Translations under genes and position numbers: made by a program
Assembly: GCF_907165205.1 (NCBI RefSeq)
Contig: NC_058191.1
Coordinates: 188,501 to 252,500 of the forward strand
Source: Coccinella septempunctata
Taxonomy: Eukaryota > Arthropoda > Insecta > Coleoptera > Coccinellidae
Length of the DNA stretch: 64,000 nt
Reading direction: 5' to 3'
Part shown: piece after piece, positions 22,101 to 33,477 of the stretch
How positions within the stretch are numbered: position 1 is the first letter of the stretch
Layout: every line of letters starts with the position of its first letter
Notes under the pieces: generated by a model
Told to the model about the DNA's origin: nothing
The model's database searches: none
The model's input: the letters and a program-made list of their open reading frames with translations, nothing else

Positions 22101-22345
22101 TCTGCTATAGGTACGTATTGAATTCCAATAATGACTTTGTTTCTATCAGAAAACAAACATCCTGAGCGACAAAAAAAAAGTATCGTTTTGCTTTGTGATC
22201 AGGATGTTAGTATTCATCTAAACATTGTTTGGAATCAATTGATATCAACGAAAAACGCTGTTGGATGTGCTATATGTTTATTTGAAATTCATAAAAAATT
22301 TACAAAAATTGAAATAGTGGGCAGTAAATGAAGCTTTAACTACAC
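22101..22345 (+). repeat. Partial F3 repeat, tandem to copy B
   Basis: Repeats the right half of F3 (acaaacatcctgagcgacaa to a diverged end), immediately after copy B. It lacks the ccaaagattatagag end. Confidence 0.55.
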
Positions 22346-22361
22346 ATACACTAAAGTATAC

Positions 22362-23120
22362 AGGGTCTTTCACGAGGAACCTCACCCATATTTATACGGG
22401 AAACTACTGAACGTATTTTCATGAAATTCAGCACTTATAAGTATTTCACGATGCTGATGAAATCTAAAATATTTTCAAGGCATGAGCACCTCCGGTTTTT
22501 CCGGAAATGACGTCAACTTCCGTTTTTCAAATTAGAACACCATTTTTTTATTGCAGAAATAGATTCCTTAGAAAATTTCAAGTTATTTTGATGTAACATT
22601 TTTCAGTTTTGGTTGGAAAATTCTCTCTGAGCGGGAAAATTCGAAAAAAAAATCGAAAATAGAGCTCCGCTGAAACAAGAATAACTTCGAGGTTTTTGGA
22701 TGGAAAATTTTCATTTTTGGGATTTTTCAAGATGTAAGATTGATGTATCCACTTTAAAAATCGAAATCGCGATTCATGATACAGGGGGTGAAAAAATCGC
22801 TTTCAAAGGTAGGGATGACAAAATCGTGAGAAATCAATTTTTTCAAATTAGAACCTCATTTTTTTATGGCAGATATTGAATCTACGTTAAAAAATAATGT
22901 GAGTGCATGCATCACACCCTTGCCCTAAAGTGGATATTTTCTGAGTTATTCACAAAAAACTGTTTTTCGTCTTGAATTTTCAGCTATTTCTTTTCCCTTC
23001 ACGCCAAAAGGATGAAATTTTCAGGAACTGTTACTTAAACCATGTTTTAGATTTTACTACCTTAATATGCAAGAGAATGGCGCCGCCACGAAACGAATCT
23101 CTCATTTTCGATTTAGTCTA
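22362..23120. repeat. CAGGGT-ended repeat remnant
   Basis: Starts tacagggtctttcacgag, like the CAGGGTG-ended foldbacks elsewhere in the window, but no inverted partner is found. The segment caaattagaac-cattttttta is repeated internally (about 22530 and 22845). Ends in ggcgccgccacgaaacga (23081). No gene. Confidence 0.4.
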
Positions 23121-23336
23121 ATGTCATTCCATTCAAAAATTGACAAGTGCATACACCATGTTTTTAGACATCTTAATGTCGTCGAATTCTTCATGAATTG
23201 TTCCAATTTCCAATAGATACGAAGTGCAAAATATGAGTAAGGTTTAACAATTTGTAGAAAGAATAAAATTGAACTTGAATGGTCATTTAGAAAAAGTCTG
23301 CTAAAATCCTGCAAACCGTTCTTCCGGAGAATTCAC

Positions 23337-25141
23337 CTAAAGGAACATTTGTTGTAGTTCACTACTTGTAAGTCCGTTACTATTCAATCTGAGCCCAGTC
23401 TTTGAGATCATCCGCTCCCATGAAACGGAGGTTGCCACAATATTGCACTTTGTCTCATAAATTATCTTCAAATTTGGGTACTTATCCTTGTGTAGCCTCC
23501 ACCATTCTTGAGGAGACGTTGAGTTGCCTGAAGTGTCTTCCCTTGGCAGCATCTCATGAGATGAGAACATATCCACCTCTTTGAGCGCCTTCGACATTGG
23601 CGTCCCTTGGTAAACCTCCCTATCAAATGCCTTCCAGGGACTTGGGTCATCTTCGTCGTTATCGGGAATAGTAATCGGTTCCGGTTCCGCAATCATTTCA
23701 ACAATCATTTTCCTTATCCTCTCTTTTGTTCTCATTGCTTCAATCTGATTTGAAAATCCGTGTGTCTTAAAACGAGGATCCAAGAAGGTGTTTATCGAAA
23801 GAGTAGCACTTTTCTCGATGTTTTCAAATCGCTCTTTCAATCCCGACTTGAGAAGCTGTGCCGTTTCTTGCGATTCTTTCGATAGGTCCGTTTTCGCCGA
23901 CAGCCTTTGACATTCTTCGGTTAAGCAACGCGTCATTGTAATTATACAACTTCCTGTTCCATAATTTTCGTAACTCATTAACCTCGTGGTTATCTCTTCA
24001 AAAGGACTTAAAATTCGGCATAATTCTTTGCAGAATGTCCACTTTTCTTCCTCTAGTCTAAAAGCTGTGGACTTGACGGCGTCTTCCAACTCGATAAATC
24101 TCTTCAACATGAGAAATGTCGAATTCCAACTTGTATCGAGCGCTTGGATCAGAGGCTTCGGACTTTGTCCATGTTGAATTTGATATTTTTGTAATATTTC
24201 GCAATATGGGGTGCTGCTTTTTAAGTAACTCACAATTTGCTTCGCTTGATCAATTTGCGGCTTAACATGTTAAGAGCATTCTCAACAATTGAATTGAGGA
24301 TGTCGGCATAACAGCCAAAATGATTCCACCCCAACTTTTCTCTGACAGCCTTCAAAGCATCAGTTGTGATCATAAAATTCACCTTACTCCTGATATCGTA
24401 TTTATCTACCAATTTTCCAATTGCTTTGGCGACATTCGTAGAAGAAGTATCAGATAATTGGCAGCATCCCAACAGAACAGTTTTCAGATCTAACTCTTCA
24501 TTGAAATAATGGCCTGTGAGGGCTAGGTAACTCTCAGTTTTCAATGGGGTCCACATGCCAGCAGTCAGGCATATGCTCTTGACCTCAGTAGTCAACTGAC
24601 GATAGACCTTCTCATGCAACTTCAAATATTGTTCCTTCATTATCGAATTATATAATGTCTCCTGAGTGGGCAGTTCATATCCAGGAATCCACCGGCATAA
24701 TTTTTTGAAGCCCCTTTCCTCTACTATGGAAAATGGATGGAAGCCACCCATGCAGAACTCGAGCAAATCAAGGTTAATTTTGTTCTCTCGTTCATTTGAA
24801 ATTTTTTCGTTCGAATTGGAATCCATTAATTTTTGGCGTTTGTTCGATCTTAGGTCTTCATCATCAACATCATTAGGTCCTGGATTCTTGATAGTGTCGG
24901 TACTAGTAGCACCAGTACTAGTACTTGGGATACTGCGGTACTCCAACTGCGGTGAACTGCGAGTCTCGGTTCGCGACGACAATGGGGGATATACGTTCAC
25001 ATGTTTCCTTTCCTCCAAGTGGCTTTTTAAATTTGACACATTGGGATTTTCTTCACATGTATCTTCTTCCGAAGATTCACTACCACTGGACATATTTGTT
25101 ATACTTTGCACACACAAAAAAATCGTTAACTCGAAAAACAC
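23337..25141 (-). pseudogene. hAT transposase copy 2 (one frameshift)
   Basis: Two overlapping frames, 25141-24230 (303 aa) and 24233-23337 (298 aa), together cover the same protein as 7774-9894 and 31438-33159. A single frame shift lies near 24230. The BED finger is eroded: no C-x2-C pair precedes NLKSHLEERKH. Catalytic motifs are altered: TAGMW for T-D-x-W, TTDALK for TDNASN, and DTSWNST for DTRWNST. The C-terminal dimerisation segment (YPNLKIIYETK, ATSVSWERM) is present and ends early at LQQMFL. The segment around the GFKKLCRWIPGYELP motif is nearly identical to copy 1. Confidence 0.75.
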
Positions 25142-25950
25142 TTGTTATAAAAACCGTACTCGATTGATATTTTCTACTAGAATATAGTAAAAAGTATTCT
25201 TTTAACACGATCTAGAGCGGTGACACTCGCTTTCGTCCAACAAGATTGAAAACATTCGTTCTGATAAAAGATTATAGAAATAATCTATATCTATCTATAA
25301 TCTTTGATACTGATTAATTTAATTAAACATGAATCGAGTGTTGCTTCATGAATCCAGTAAACAGAGGTTGAGAAAGAGTATCTTAATTTGAGCCAAAGAT
25401 TATAACTCTATAAGGGTTCCAAAATGGTTGTTCCGGCGTGATGCGTACTTTTCCACGCGTCCTATTTTGGAGCTCCAAAAAGTAAATATACATATTTGAA
25501 AATAGTATTCTAAATCAACGACGAAGATATTAATTGAAATTAGTTTGATGTAAATTTCGTGAATAGTCAAGTGATTTTGTTGTTAATTTGTGATTGTCGA
25601 ACACCGCGTGACTTATTGTTACAAACTATTTTTGGGGATTGGTTGTACCAAGACTCGAGACCCCAAGAATACAACGACCAAGATCTGCACTGAGATTGGG
25701 TGCATACATAGCCTCCTTGTGCTGAGCCCAGATTACTGTCATTCTGGTTTAGAGGGGCTGCTGGCCGGGTGATGTGATTACCAAGAATGAATGAATAACT
25801 CTATAATCTGTACTATGAGCAGATATTTAGGTACATCAATTTTCATCATCAAACTTGTAGTATACCTTCCTTTAATAGTGTCATTTTTAGTAGGTTTAAA
25901 AGGAAGTTTCAAAACGAAAGGGACTAAATTTACATTTCAGTGATGAGAGA
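25142..25950. repeat. hAT-associated 5' repeat block, copy B (interrupted)
   Basis: Matches parts of the blocks at 1-1360 and 33478-34440 (catgaatcgagtgttgct, gttgagaaagagtatctta, gagcagatatttaggtacat). It holds a palindromic stretch at 25265-25310 (agattatag…ctataatct) and is split by an insertion at 25391-25815. The TATA promoter block of the other hAT copies is missing. Confidence 0.55.
25391..25815. mobile_element. Insertion with ccaaagattata ends
   Basis: Lies between gag and the following gagcagatatt of the repeat block, which are nearly contiguous at 567-575 and 33903-33912, so it is an insertion. Left end ccaaagattataactctata; right end is an inverted match (taactctataatctg). The interior has an unremarkable 60-codon ORF and no known protein. 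Confidence 0.55.
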
Positions 25951-26337
25951 AATCGACTTCTACCGTAAATTTGAAAAACGATGTCATCTTTTGTGAGGTA
26001 TGATAATGCAAGTTATTTCTGACCAACTTCTAGTTGTGTGGTTAACTTGAACAAACTTGGTAGATTTTCTCATTCCTATGTTATATCATGCTTTTTTGTA
26101 TGAAGATCCATATTGCTTCCGAGATTAACAGAAAAACAAGATTTTGATTGCTTTAACAATCTTGTATTCATTTATAGAATATTAGCTCATACTGAGCCAG
26201 AACTGTCATCAGTATATAAGTACTGGAGTTCGTGAAGAAAATAGAAACAGTATCGACTTGCCAGCAAACACGAATCCCAGTTTAAGATTCGAAGAAATGA
26301 AAACGTCTTGTAGTTCAAGCATAAAACAGCTGAGATA
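25951..26337. other. No gene seen
   Basis: AT-rich sequence with no recognisable ORF, RNA or repeat. Confidence 0.4.
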
Positions 26338-27543
26338 CATATACTTTATTCAACTTTATTTTAGCAGTCGGTTGGCCATGGAAATTTGACACATTTCACT
26401 CTGTATAGTACGAAAATGTGGGGTTATGAAGCTTGTCAAACCATTTTTGGGTTTTAAGTCAACGCTATGTTGCCCGTTCTACGTAAAAGTTTCTGTTATA
26501 ACGTATTTTATCACAATGTCGAATCTCTTCGGAAAATATGTGACGAACATAATTGAAGTTTATACAAACTGATTGAAGGCATACCAAATCCAGTTATTTG
26601 CATGGAAAATATAAGAGATCAGTATAATATCATAATATGCACTAGCTTGAGGAGAGTTAATGTTCGTTATCTTCTTTGGCTTACATCACTTGTAGATTTC
26701 AAAAATATTAACCCGAAGATGAAATGCATATGATGCAGTGGTTGGCAATGGGTATCTCCCGAAGGAATTAACAGATAATTACAAGAATGTTAAATTTTTC
26801 AATAAAAATCATCTTGCATCAATATAAGTAAAAGGAGTTGAAGGAAGTTTCAAGTTAAGATGCAACTTCACCTTTGAACAAAAATTTCACATGATTAAAC
26901 AAGTAACAGGGCAACTTGCATCTTAATACATTGATGTAATTATAATAATTAGGTATTTATTAGTACCTTAAGACATTTACATTGTATAGGACAAGTCAAA
27001 TGAAAAACAGAAAAATCCATTTTAGGGAACTCATTCTCCGATGACATTTATCGAAAATCCTGTAGTTAACTTTACGCATTAATTCACTCAAACATAAAAT
27101 TCCCAAATGCCACCACTTTTTTGGGTCTCCCAATAGAAGAAAATTCTTTGTCATACTCTTCATTCACAATCTTTATGATTGTGGAAATATTCAGCTGAAA
27201 TATAAGTCGTTTAGATTGAGATGAAACATTAAATAAATTCTCTTACATTGAATATGTTCGCTACCGTCTGATGTATTGTGGATTTTAGAATATTAGGGTA
27301 TAACTATTTGAATGAGCGGACCTGAATTCTAAATAGCACTTCCTGAAACCCTGTCTCTTTTTTCAATCACTTTCGGCATTTTCGAATTTTCGTAATAAAA
27401 ATTGATATTAGTTGTGGCAACAGCGTTATGACATTAACGACATTTCATGAGTGCCAACCTAACTTCGTTCTAGTTACAAAAACTTGAGAAAATTATTTCA
27501 TGGCCAACCGACTGCTAAAATAAATTTGAATGAAGTATACCTA
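26338..27543. mobile_element. 1.2-kb TIR element, unclassified
   Basis: Inverted ends of about 45 bp: left has ttattttagcagtcggttgg (26360-26379), right the complement ccaaccgactgctaaaataa. A fragment of its left part recurs at 12225-12390. The interior has no clear transposase, only decayed short ORFs. Non-autonomous or decayed. Confidence 0.6.
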
Positions 27544-27829
27544 CCCAGAGTGGTACAAAAAATCATCACAAAATGGTATATGGTAAACAGGACTCGAATA
27601 AAAATCATTAAAAATGATCATTGGCCATTTAGCCATCATTTTTTGAGATACACGACGTGTATATTCCTAAATTAAAAAATTTTCTTTCATTTCTGAAATA
27701 TATTTCAATGGCAATATAAAAATTATGTTACTATGTACTGTAATGATTATTACTGTTACGGCCAATATTGTAACGGGGCTGTAATTCTTATATACATCGT
27801 ATTTCCAAGTGAAATTTCAGTTGAAAACT

Positions 27830-28165
27830 TGTTGCAGGAAGAAACAGAAACTGAAAAACAGCTGAATATAAAGCCAGAAAAACGATTAAGAGATGAGTCA
27901 TCAGTACTTCAAGAAAAAAGTTGCTACCCTGCAAGCTGTCCTGAATTCATTGAAAGGAAAAATTCAAGATGAAAGCCTGGACATGCTGAGACAATTAATG
28001 AAGAATTTCTTCGAAGACAGCTTCATAAATATGGCAGTGACCTCAAACAATTTGCGCCAAAGTTACCTAATTATTCAGTTGAAGCATACCTGTTTTGTAA
28101 AAAAAAAAACTTCTCATTATGCACTTCAACACCCAAAAACACTTTCGATATATGTATTCTACTCT
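27830..28165 (+). pseudogene. P-element-like (THAP9-type) transposase fragment
   Basis: In two or three frames it encodes a leucine-rich stretch (KVATLQAVLNSLKGK), then QFAPKLPNYSVEAYLFCKK. Coiled coil followed by a L-x-F/Y-S-x-E/K-A-Y segment is the arrangement in P/THAP9 transposases, just before the RNase-H-like domain. No THAP finger or catalytic residues are seen. Assignment is by pattern. Confidence 0.45.
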
Positions 28166-28263
28166 GTAATCTGTGGTATGTAGGTACTTTCACGTGAATC
28201 TGGATAAGTTGTCATGTGTTAAATTATAAACTTAAAAAAAGAAAGGGTAAAAATAGTTATTTT

Positions 28264-28533
28264 TCAAAATGAAACTACATTATTGAAATCTGTTATTTTA
28301 TTTCTTGTTTTCCGATTTTTGTGATGTAAAATGAAAATAAAGGTGAAAAAAACGAGAGCAAATCTTACAAAATCATTGATAGTTTCATGAATTGTAAGCA
28401 TAAATAAATTCAAAATCAATCCCAACAAAAAAATCATAGTAGATTGTAGACCAGTGAAATCGTTTCCTATGAAACGCGAAATGAACGTTTCTTGTTTGGG
28501 CTTGAATGTGTTGTTTGTTTTTGAATTTCCCAT
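28264..28533 (-). CDS. Hypothetical 89-aa ORF with two membrane segments
   Basis: Open frame with a fair start context (aggATGGG). Residues about 31-51 (STMIFLLGLILNLFMLTI) and 57-70 (FVRFALVFFTFIFIL) are hydrophobic, and the tail is basic (HHKNRKTRNK). No homologue is recognised. It may be a chance ORF in AT-rich DNA; there are no flanking exons or conserved copy to support it. Confidence 0.2.
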   Translation of the reverse strand: MGNSKTNNTFKPKQETFISRFIGNDFTGLQSTMIFLLGLILNLFMLTIHETINDFVRFALVFFTFIFILHHKNRKTRNKITDFNNVVSF

Positions 28534-29049
28534 CCTCCCGTCAATTTTTCTATAAGTACCTAATCAGGGCAGGTAAGTACTTTGGATTGGAGTCCTATCA
28601 CAAGTAGACGATTGGGTGCCTCCACGGGGGGGGGGGGTACAGGGGTTAATTAACCCCCTCCCAGACCAGAAAAGAGTTTTCCTCACTAAATCTAGGTGAG
28701 CCAGAAACAATCACCCCCCGCTAGATAGTTTAGGTTACTCCCCTAAAACTTGCCAAGTACCTCCCCCCAAACTCAGTCTCTGGATGCGCTACTGCTAGAA
28801 GATCACGATTTTTGGCCATAGAGTAGTTAGGTGTTTTTAAAGTGCTGTCATTCGTATGTATCTTCCATGGAGGCAAATAAGGACCTACCTGCATAATATT
28901 TTCGAATTGAAAATTATTCTAGAAGCGTCACTGACCAGAGCAAGGTAATTTAAGAGGGCTCTACATGGTTGCAATGGTCAGTTCAAAACGCGAAAAAGTA
29001 TCTCACGCCAGAAAGCAGTAATTTATATGGGGTGTTCACTATACTACAA
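28534..29049. other. C/G-tract-rich spacer, no gene
   Basis: Contains an 11-base or longer run of G at about 28627 and several C-runs (28658-28760), unusual in this AT-rich region. These may be decayed MITE ends. No ORF. Confidence 0.4.
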
Positions 29050-30640
29050 TTTGAACAGTTCGTCTCCTCGCTCCTCCATAGATTAAATGAACAGAGAATA
29101 CATGGACCACTCCAAAAACAAACTTCAGCGTCATCTGTTTTTACGGTACATGTACTAATTTTCGACGAAACCAAATAAAGAGGGAATCTGTAACGCTCAT
29201 TTTTAATTTTCTTGTAATGATCAAGGCAGAATATACTTGAAAATTTCTGAGTGAAAGTCAGAGAAAGATTCGAATAAATTGCTCATTGAGAAATTGCAGT
29301 GAGATAACGAATCTTTATCTGGATTTTTCTCTGATCCGAAGGATCGAAAAAAAATCAGTTCATAATTGAAAAATTTATTGCATTGTTCTTCAAACACGGA
29401 TTCATTTTATAATTGAAATTAGCTTTTAAATTCACTTTATTCTAATTACAAAACTTATTCATTACACAAAAACATTTCTCATAAACTACCATAATTCCTA
29501 ATCACATAAACAATTCGTAAATTATTGTATGCAGCAAGCATCCCTTGCATGAAGGGCTCATTTAGGTGAAATTATAACTTTTATACGTCCATTCAAAGAA
29601 TCTCAATTGCCTTCAATATATTCAGAAATGCAAAAGTTTTATGGATTTCGAATTGGGAACCGAGTGACTGTCAAATTTTCGTTTGGAAAGTCAAAGTTTC
29701 ATGAAACCTTCTGTGAGTGTTTTGTTCATTCATCAATCAATTCGTATATTGTCATAAAGAGACCATACCATGAAGAAATCATAAAAAAGCATGAAGAAAT
29801 TATACTGACAGGCTTGAATAGAGGTCTTGTATACCTCTGTAAGGGTTTTTTCAATTTGGTTCTGAAAATTTTGTAAATAATATGTAAGTAACGGAAATGT
29901 GTATCCTATGACGGTAAATCGAAAATTGATTCATATCAATTTCTGATATAAATTGTACAACTCAGTTCATTAATTCAAAACGTTTTCACAGAAAAAACAC
30001 CTTTCACGTAACAATAGCAGATAACCATATACTCACAGAACATAAACATCAATGCCATATACTCTTGTATCATAGTCAAAGCTCTATTCGTTGTCCATAA
30101 TTTAAAATTTTTGTAAATTTTTTATAGGTTGCAAATAAGAATTTATCACATCCAACAGCGTATTTCATTGATACCAATCGATTCCAATGTTCAGATGAAA
30201 ACTAGAATCTTGGTCATACAACAAAACCATCCTTTTGTTTTGTCGCTCAGGATGTTTGTTTTCTGGTCTCAATAAGGTCAATATTGAAATTCAATACAAG
30301 GAATAGAATTCGAATTTCGCGCCCCTCAATTATAAAACAGAAAACTGTTATTAAACAGTTTTTCTGTATTGATAATACGTTTTCAGCGCCATCTCATTGT
30401 CAAATGTGTTTTCACTGGCCAAAATGTAGTCGGTTTTTAGTACTAGCGATATGAGGGCGTTTCCAATCTTTCTACTCTATAATCTTTGGCCTTGATCATT
30501 ACAAGAAAATTAGAAATGAGCGTTACAGATTCCTTTTTTATTTGGTTTCGTCGAAAATTAGTATATGTACCGTAAAAACAGATGACGATGAAGTTTGTTC
30601 TTCGAGTGGTCCATCTCTTCACTGTTCAGTTAATCTATGG
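29050..30640. repeat. 1.6-kb unit with inverted ends
   Basis: 29050-29225 and 30494-30640 are inverted copies: ccatagattaa with caaacttcagcgtcatctg on the left, cagatgacgatgaagtttg and ttaatctatgg on the right. The interior holds an inverted F3 repeat (30008-30490) and a non-homologous AT-rich part with a doubtful 89-codon ORF (29607-29876). No transposase. Confidence 0.55.
30008..30490 (-). repeat. Dispersed repeat family F3, copy C (inverted)
   Basis: Reverse complement of 21368-22100, without the 242-bp MITE. It therefore gives the empty site for that insertion and, at tgtattgataatacg (30366), the empty site region for the MITE in copy A. Confidence 0.65.
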
Positions 30641-30649
30641 AGTGATCTA

Positions 30650-30843
30650 CAGAGTGCCTCTAACGAGACAGTGGCGACAGTGGTCTCGTTTTTCATCGTT
30701 TTAGCAAGAATATGGGGGATTTGGTCAGGTGACGTGACGTGAGCATTCCGAATTAGATATTGAAGCATTGAAATCTGTGCTTCTAAGCCGCCATATTCTT
30801 GCTAAATTTCCAATTGTCACCACTGTTTTTGATAGAGTCACTG
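30650..30843. mobile_element. TA-flanked MITE, copy 2
   Basis: Close relative of 5441-5643: inverted ends (CAGAGTGCCTCTAACGAGAC; right end …AGAGTCACTG) and TA on both sides. Shares the internal block ttggtcaggtgacgtgacgt. A few short deletions relative to copy 1. Confidence 0.7.
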
Positions 30844-30848
30844 TAGAG

Positions 30849-31085
30849 CAGGGTTTCTCAACCAGTGGTCCATGGACCCCTAAGGGGTCCATTTAACAAA
30901 AGTCGGGGGTCCATGACCATTCTGTCTCAACATTAAGTTTGAAACTGATGTATATTAACTACAATCGTAAATAAAAAAATCTGGCAAAATCCAAATCTCG
31001 TTCTTTTTATTTTTTCAGAAAGGGTCCGTGAGCTCTGAGAAATATTGAAAGGGGTCCATAGCTAGAAAAAGGTTAAGAAACCATG
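30849..31085. mobile_element. hAT-type MITE with 8-bp target duplication
   Basis: Ends CAGGGTTTCTCAACC and GGTTAAGAAACCATG are inverted. Flanked by identical ctgtagag (30841-30848, 31086-31093), the 8-bp duplication expected of hAT. Inner sequence carries mirrored ggtccatggac / gggtccatag words. It inserted at the right edge of the MITE at 30650-30843. No coding. Confidence 0.85.
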
Positions 31086-31093
31086 CTGTAGAG

Positions 31094-31437
31094 TGATCCA
31101 TCTATATTTTAAGTTAATCTATGGTCTCCTCAGAAAGCCAGAAATTTTTTTTTATTAAAAACATCTATCGCATTTCTTCGTATTGATATAAGGCTCTCAA
31201 ATAAAATACGAAAAACTCTGAGCCAGATAGATATATTTTTTTTAAAGAATGTTGACAATGCCTCATAATTTACATTTGTGTACAGTACGGCTACAAATAA
31301 ATGAAATATGTCAGGTATTCATGTCATCGAATTCTTCATGAATTTGTTCCAGTAGATACTTGCAAAATATAAGTAAGGTTTTACAATTTGTAGAAAAAAT
31401 AAAATTAAACTTGAATGATCATTTAGAAAAAAGTCTG
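31094..31437. other. 3' flank of hAT copy 3, no gene
   Basis: 31306-31437 matches 23172-23336 downstream of hAT copy 2 (cgaattcttcatgaatttgt, acttgaatgatcatttag), so it belongs to the hAT element's 3' part. The rest is AT-rich without ORF. Confidence 0.45.
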
Positions 31438-33159
31438 CTAAAATCCTGCAAACCGTTTTTCCGGAGAATTCACAACAAGGAACATAATTTGTTCCAGTTC
31501 ACTACTTGTTAGTCTGTTACTTTTCAATCTGAGCCTAGTCTCTGAGATTATCTGCTCACATAAAACGGAAGTTGCCACAATATTGCACTTTGTCTCATAA
31601 ATTTTTTTCAAATTCGGGTACCTATCCTTGTGTAGCCTCCACCATTCTTGAGGAGACGTTGAGTTGCCTGAAGCGTCTTCCCTTGGCAGCATCTTATCGG
31701 ATAAGAACTTATCCACCTCCTCGAGTGCCATCGACATTGGCGTCCCTTGGCAAATCTCCCTATCAATAGTCTTCCAGGGACTTGAGTCATCTTCGTCGTT
31801 ATCGGGAATAGTAATCAGTTCCGCTTTCGCAATCATTTCAACAATCATTTTCCTTATCCTTTCTTTTGTTCTCATTGCTTCAATCTGATTTGAAAATCCG
31901 TGTGTCTTAAAACGAGGATCCAAGAAGGTGTTTATTGAAAGAGTACCACTTTTCTCGATGGCTTTAAATCGCTCTTTCAATCCCGACTCGAGAAGCTGTG
32001 CCGTTTTTCGCGATTTTTTCGATAGGCCCGTTTTCGCCAACAGCCTTTGACATTCTTCGCTTAAGCAACAAGTCATTGCAATTATACAACTTCCTGTTCC
32101 GTAATTTTCGTCACTCATTAAGCTCGTGGTTATCTCATCAAACGGACTTAAAATTCGGCATAATTCTTTGTATAATGTCCACTCTTCTTCCTTTATTTTG
32201 AATGCATCTCGAACCACAGAAGCTAACGTGGACTTGACGGCGTCTTCCAACTCAATAAATCTCTTCAACATGAGAAATGTCGAGTTCCAACTTGTATCGA
32301 GCGCTTGGATTAGAGGCTTCGGACTTTGTCCATGCTGAATTTGATATTCTTCTAACATTTTGCAACATGAGGTGCTGTTTTTTACGTAACTCACAACTTG
32401 CTTCACTTCTTCAATTTGCGGCTTAACATTTTCAAGAGCGTCCTCAACAATTGAATTGAGGCTGTCGGCACAACAGCCAAAATGCTTCCACCCCAACTCT
32501 TCTCTGACGGCCTTCAAAGCATCATTAGTGATCATAAAATTCACCTTACTTTTGAGATCGTATTTATCGACCAATTTCCAAATTGCTTCGGCGATATTCG
32601 TAGAAGAAGTATCAGATAATTGGCAGCATCCCAAAAGAACAGTTTTCATATCTAACTCTTCATTGAAATAATGCCCTGTAAGGGCTAGGTAGCTTTCAGT
32701 TTTCAATGGGGTCCACATGCCAGCAGTCAAGCATATGTTCTTGACCTTTGACAACTGACTCACAACCTTCTCATGCAAGTTTGAATATTCTTCCTGCATT
32801 ATCGAATCGAATTCACTCTGAGTGGGTAGTTCATATCCAGGAATCCACCGGCATAATTTTTTGAAGCCCCTTTCCTCTACTATGGAAAATGGATGCAAGC
32901 CACCCATGCAGAAGTCGAGCAAATCAAGGTCAATATTTTTCTTTCGGGATTTGTTCGATCTTTGTTCATCGCATGCATTGTGCATGAGAGTAACACTAGA
33001 AGTACCAGTTCTTGGGATTCTAGGATCCCCCTGCGGTGAACTGCGAGTCTCGGTTCGCGACGACGATGAGGAATATACATCAGTCACATGTTTCCTTTTC
33101 AAATGGCTTCTTGAATTTGAAAATTCACTACTTCCGGGCATATTCCTAGCTTTACACAC
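31438..33159 (-). CDS. hAT transposase-derived protein (copy 3, open 573 aa)
   Basis: Uninterrupted relative of the hAT protein at 7774-9894, about 130 aa shorter at the N-terminus and linker. The C-x2-C of the BED finger is gone; only SHLKRKH remains. The core has TAGMW where hAT enzymes have T-D-x-W, TNDALK for TDNASN, and DTSWNST for DTRWNST: the same changes as copy 2. The dimerisation segment (YPNLKKIYETK, ATSVLCEQI) is intact and the end is full length (RFAGF). An open frame lacking catalytic residues suggests either recent DNA-level duplication or retention for another role (inference). Start could be Met7. Confidence 0.7.
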   Translation of the reverse strand: MCKARNMPGSSEFSNSRSHLKRKHVTDVYSSSSSRTETRSSPQGDPRIPRTGTSSVTLMHNACDEQRSNKSRKKNIDLDLLDFCMGGLHPFSIVEERGFKKLCRWIPGYELPTQSEFDSIMQEEYSNLHEKVVSQLSKVKNICLTAGMWTPLKTESYLALTGHYFNEELDMKTVLLGCCQLSDTSSTNIAEAIWKLVDKYDLKSKVNFMITNDALKAVREELGWKHFGCCADSLNSIVEDALENVKPQIEEVKQVVSYVKNSTSCCKMLEEYQIQHGQSPKPLIQALDTSWNSTFLMLKRFIELEDAVKSTLASVVRDAFKIKEEEWTLYKELCRILSPFDEITTSLMSDENYGTGSCIIAMTCCLSEECQRLLAKTGLSKKSRKTAQLLESGLKERFKAIEKSGTLSINTFLDPRFKTHGFSNQIEAMRTKERIRKMIVEMIAKAELITIPDNDEDDSSPWKTIDREICQGTPMSMALEEVDKFLSDKMLPREDASGNSTSPQEWWRLHKDRYPNLKKIYETKCNIVATSVLCEQIISETRLRLKSNRLTSSELEQIMFLVVNSPEKRFAGF

Positions 33160-33405
33160 AAAAAATTCATAAACACCAATATAACATTTGTTATAAAAAC
33201 AGTAGGTATTCTATCCAAAAATTCACAAAAATGTTTTACTCCACAATAGTTCACTTTAATCGAGCGTTGTGTATGCCTTGGCTTTCAAGAAGAAACTATC
33301 CATGTTCAAAACATACGTCAACTTTTATACATTTCAAATATTCAACATATTCTAAAGAGTCTACAACATTTCATACAAAAGCTTACTGATCAATCAATGA
33401 ACAAA
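33160..33405 (-). promoter_or_regulatory. Shared TATA promoter block, hAT copy 3
   Basis: Read on the minus strand it has a TATAAAAG box (complement at 33322-33329), then catggatagtttcttcttga, cgctcgattaaagtg-type block (33251-33266) and acaaatgttatattgg before the ORF. The same order occurs inverted at 35127-35333 in front of the BED-LINE fusion. Confidence 0.6.
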
Positions 33406-33477
33406 GTTATTGCTTTTGCTACTGAAATATTGAAAGAATAAGGTGGTCTCGAAAACGATCGAGATTTACTGCACAAT

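Noticed and set aside
29607..29876. 89-codon ORF as a gene
   Set aside because: AT-rich, no domain, inside a unit with inverted ends, no splice or poly(A) support.
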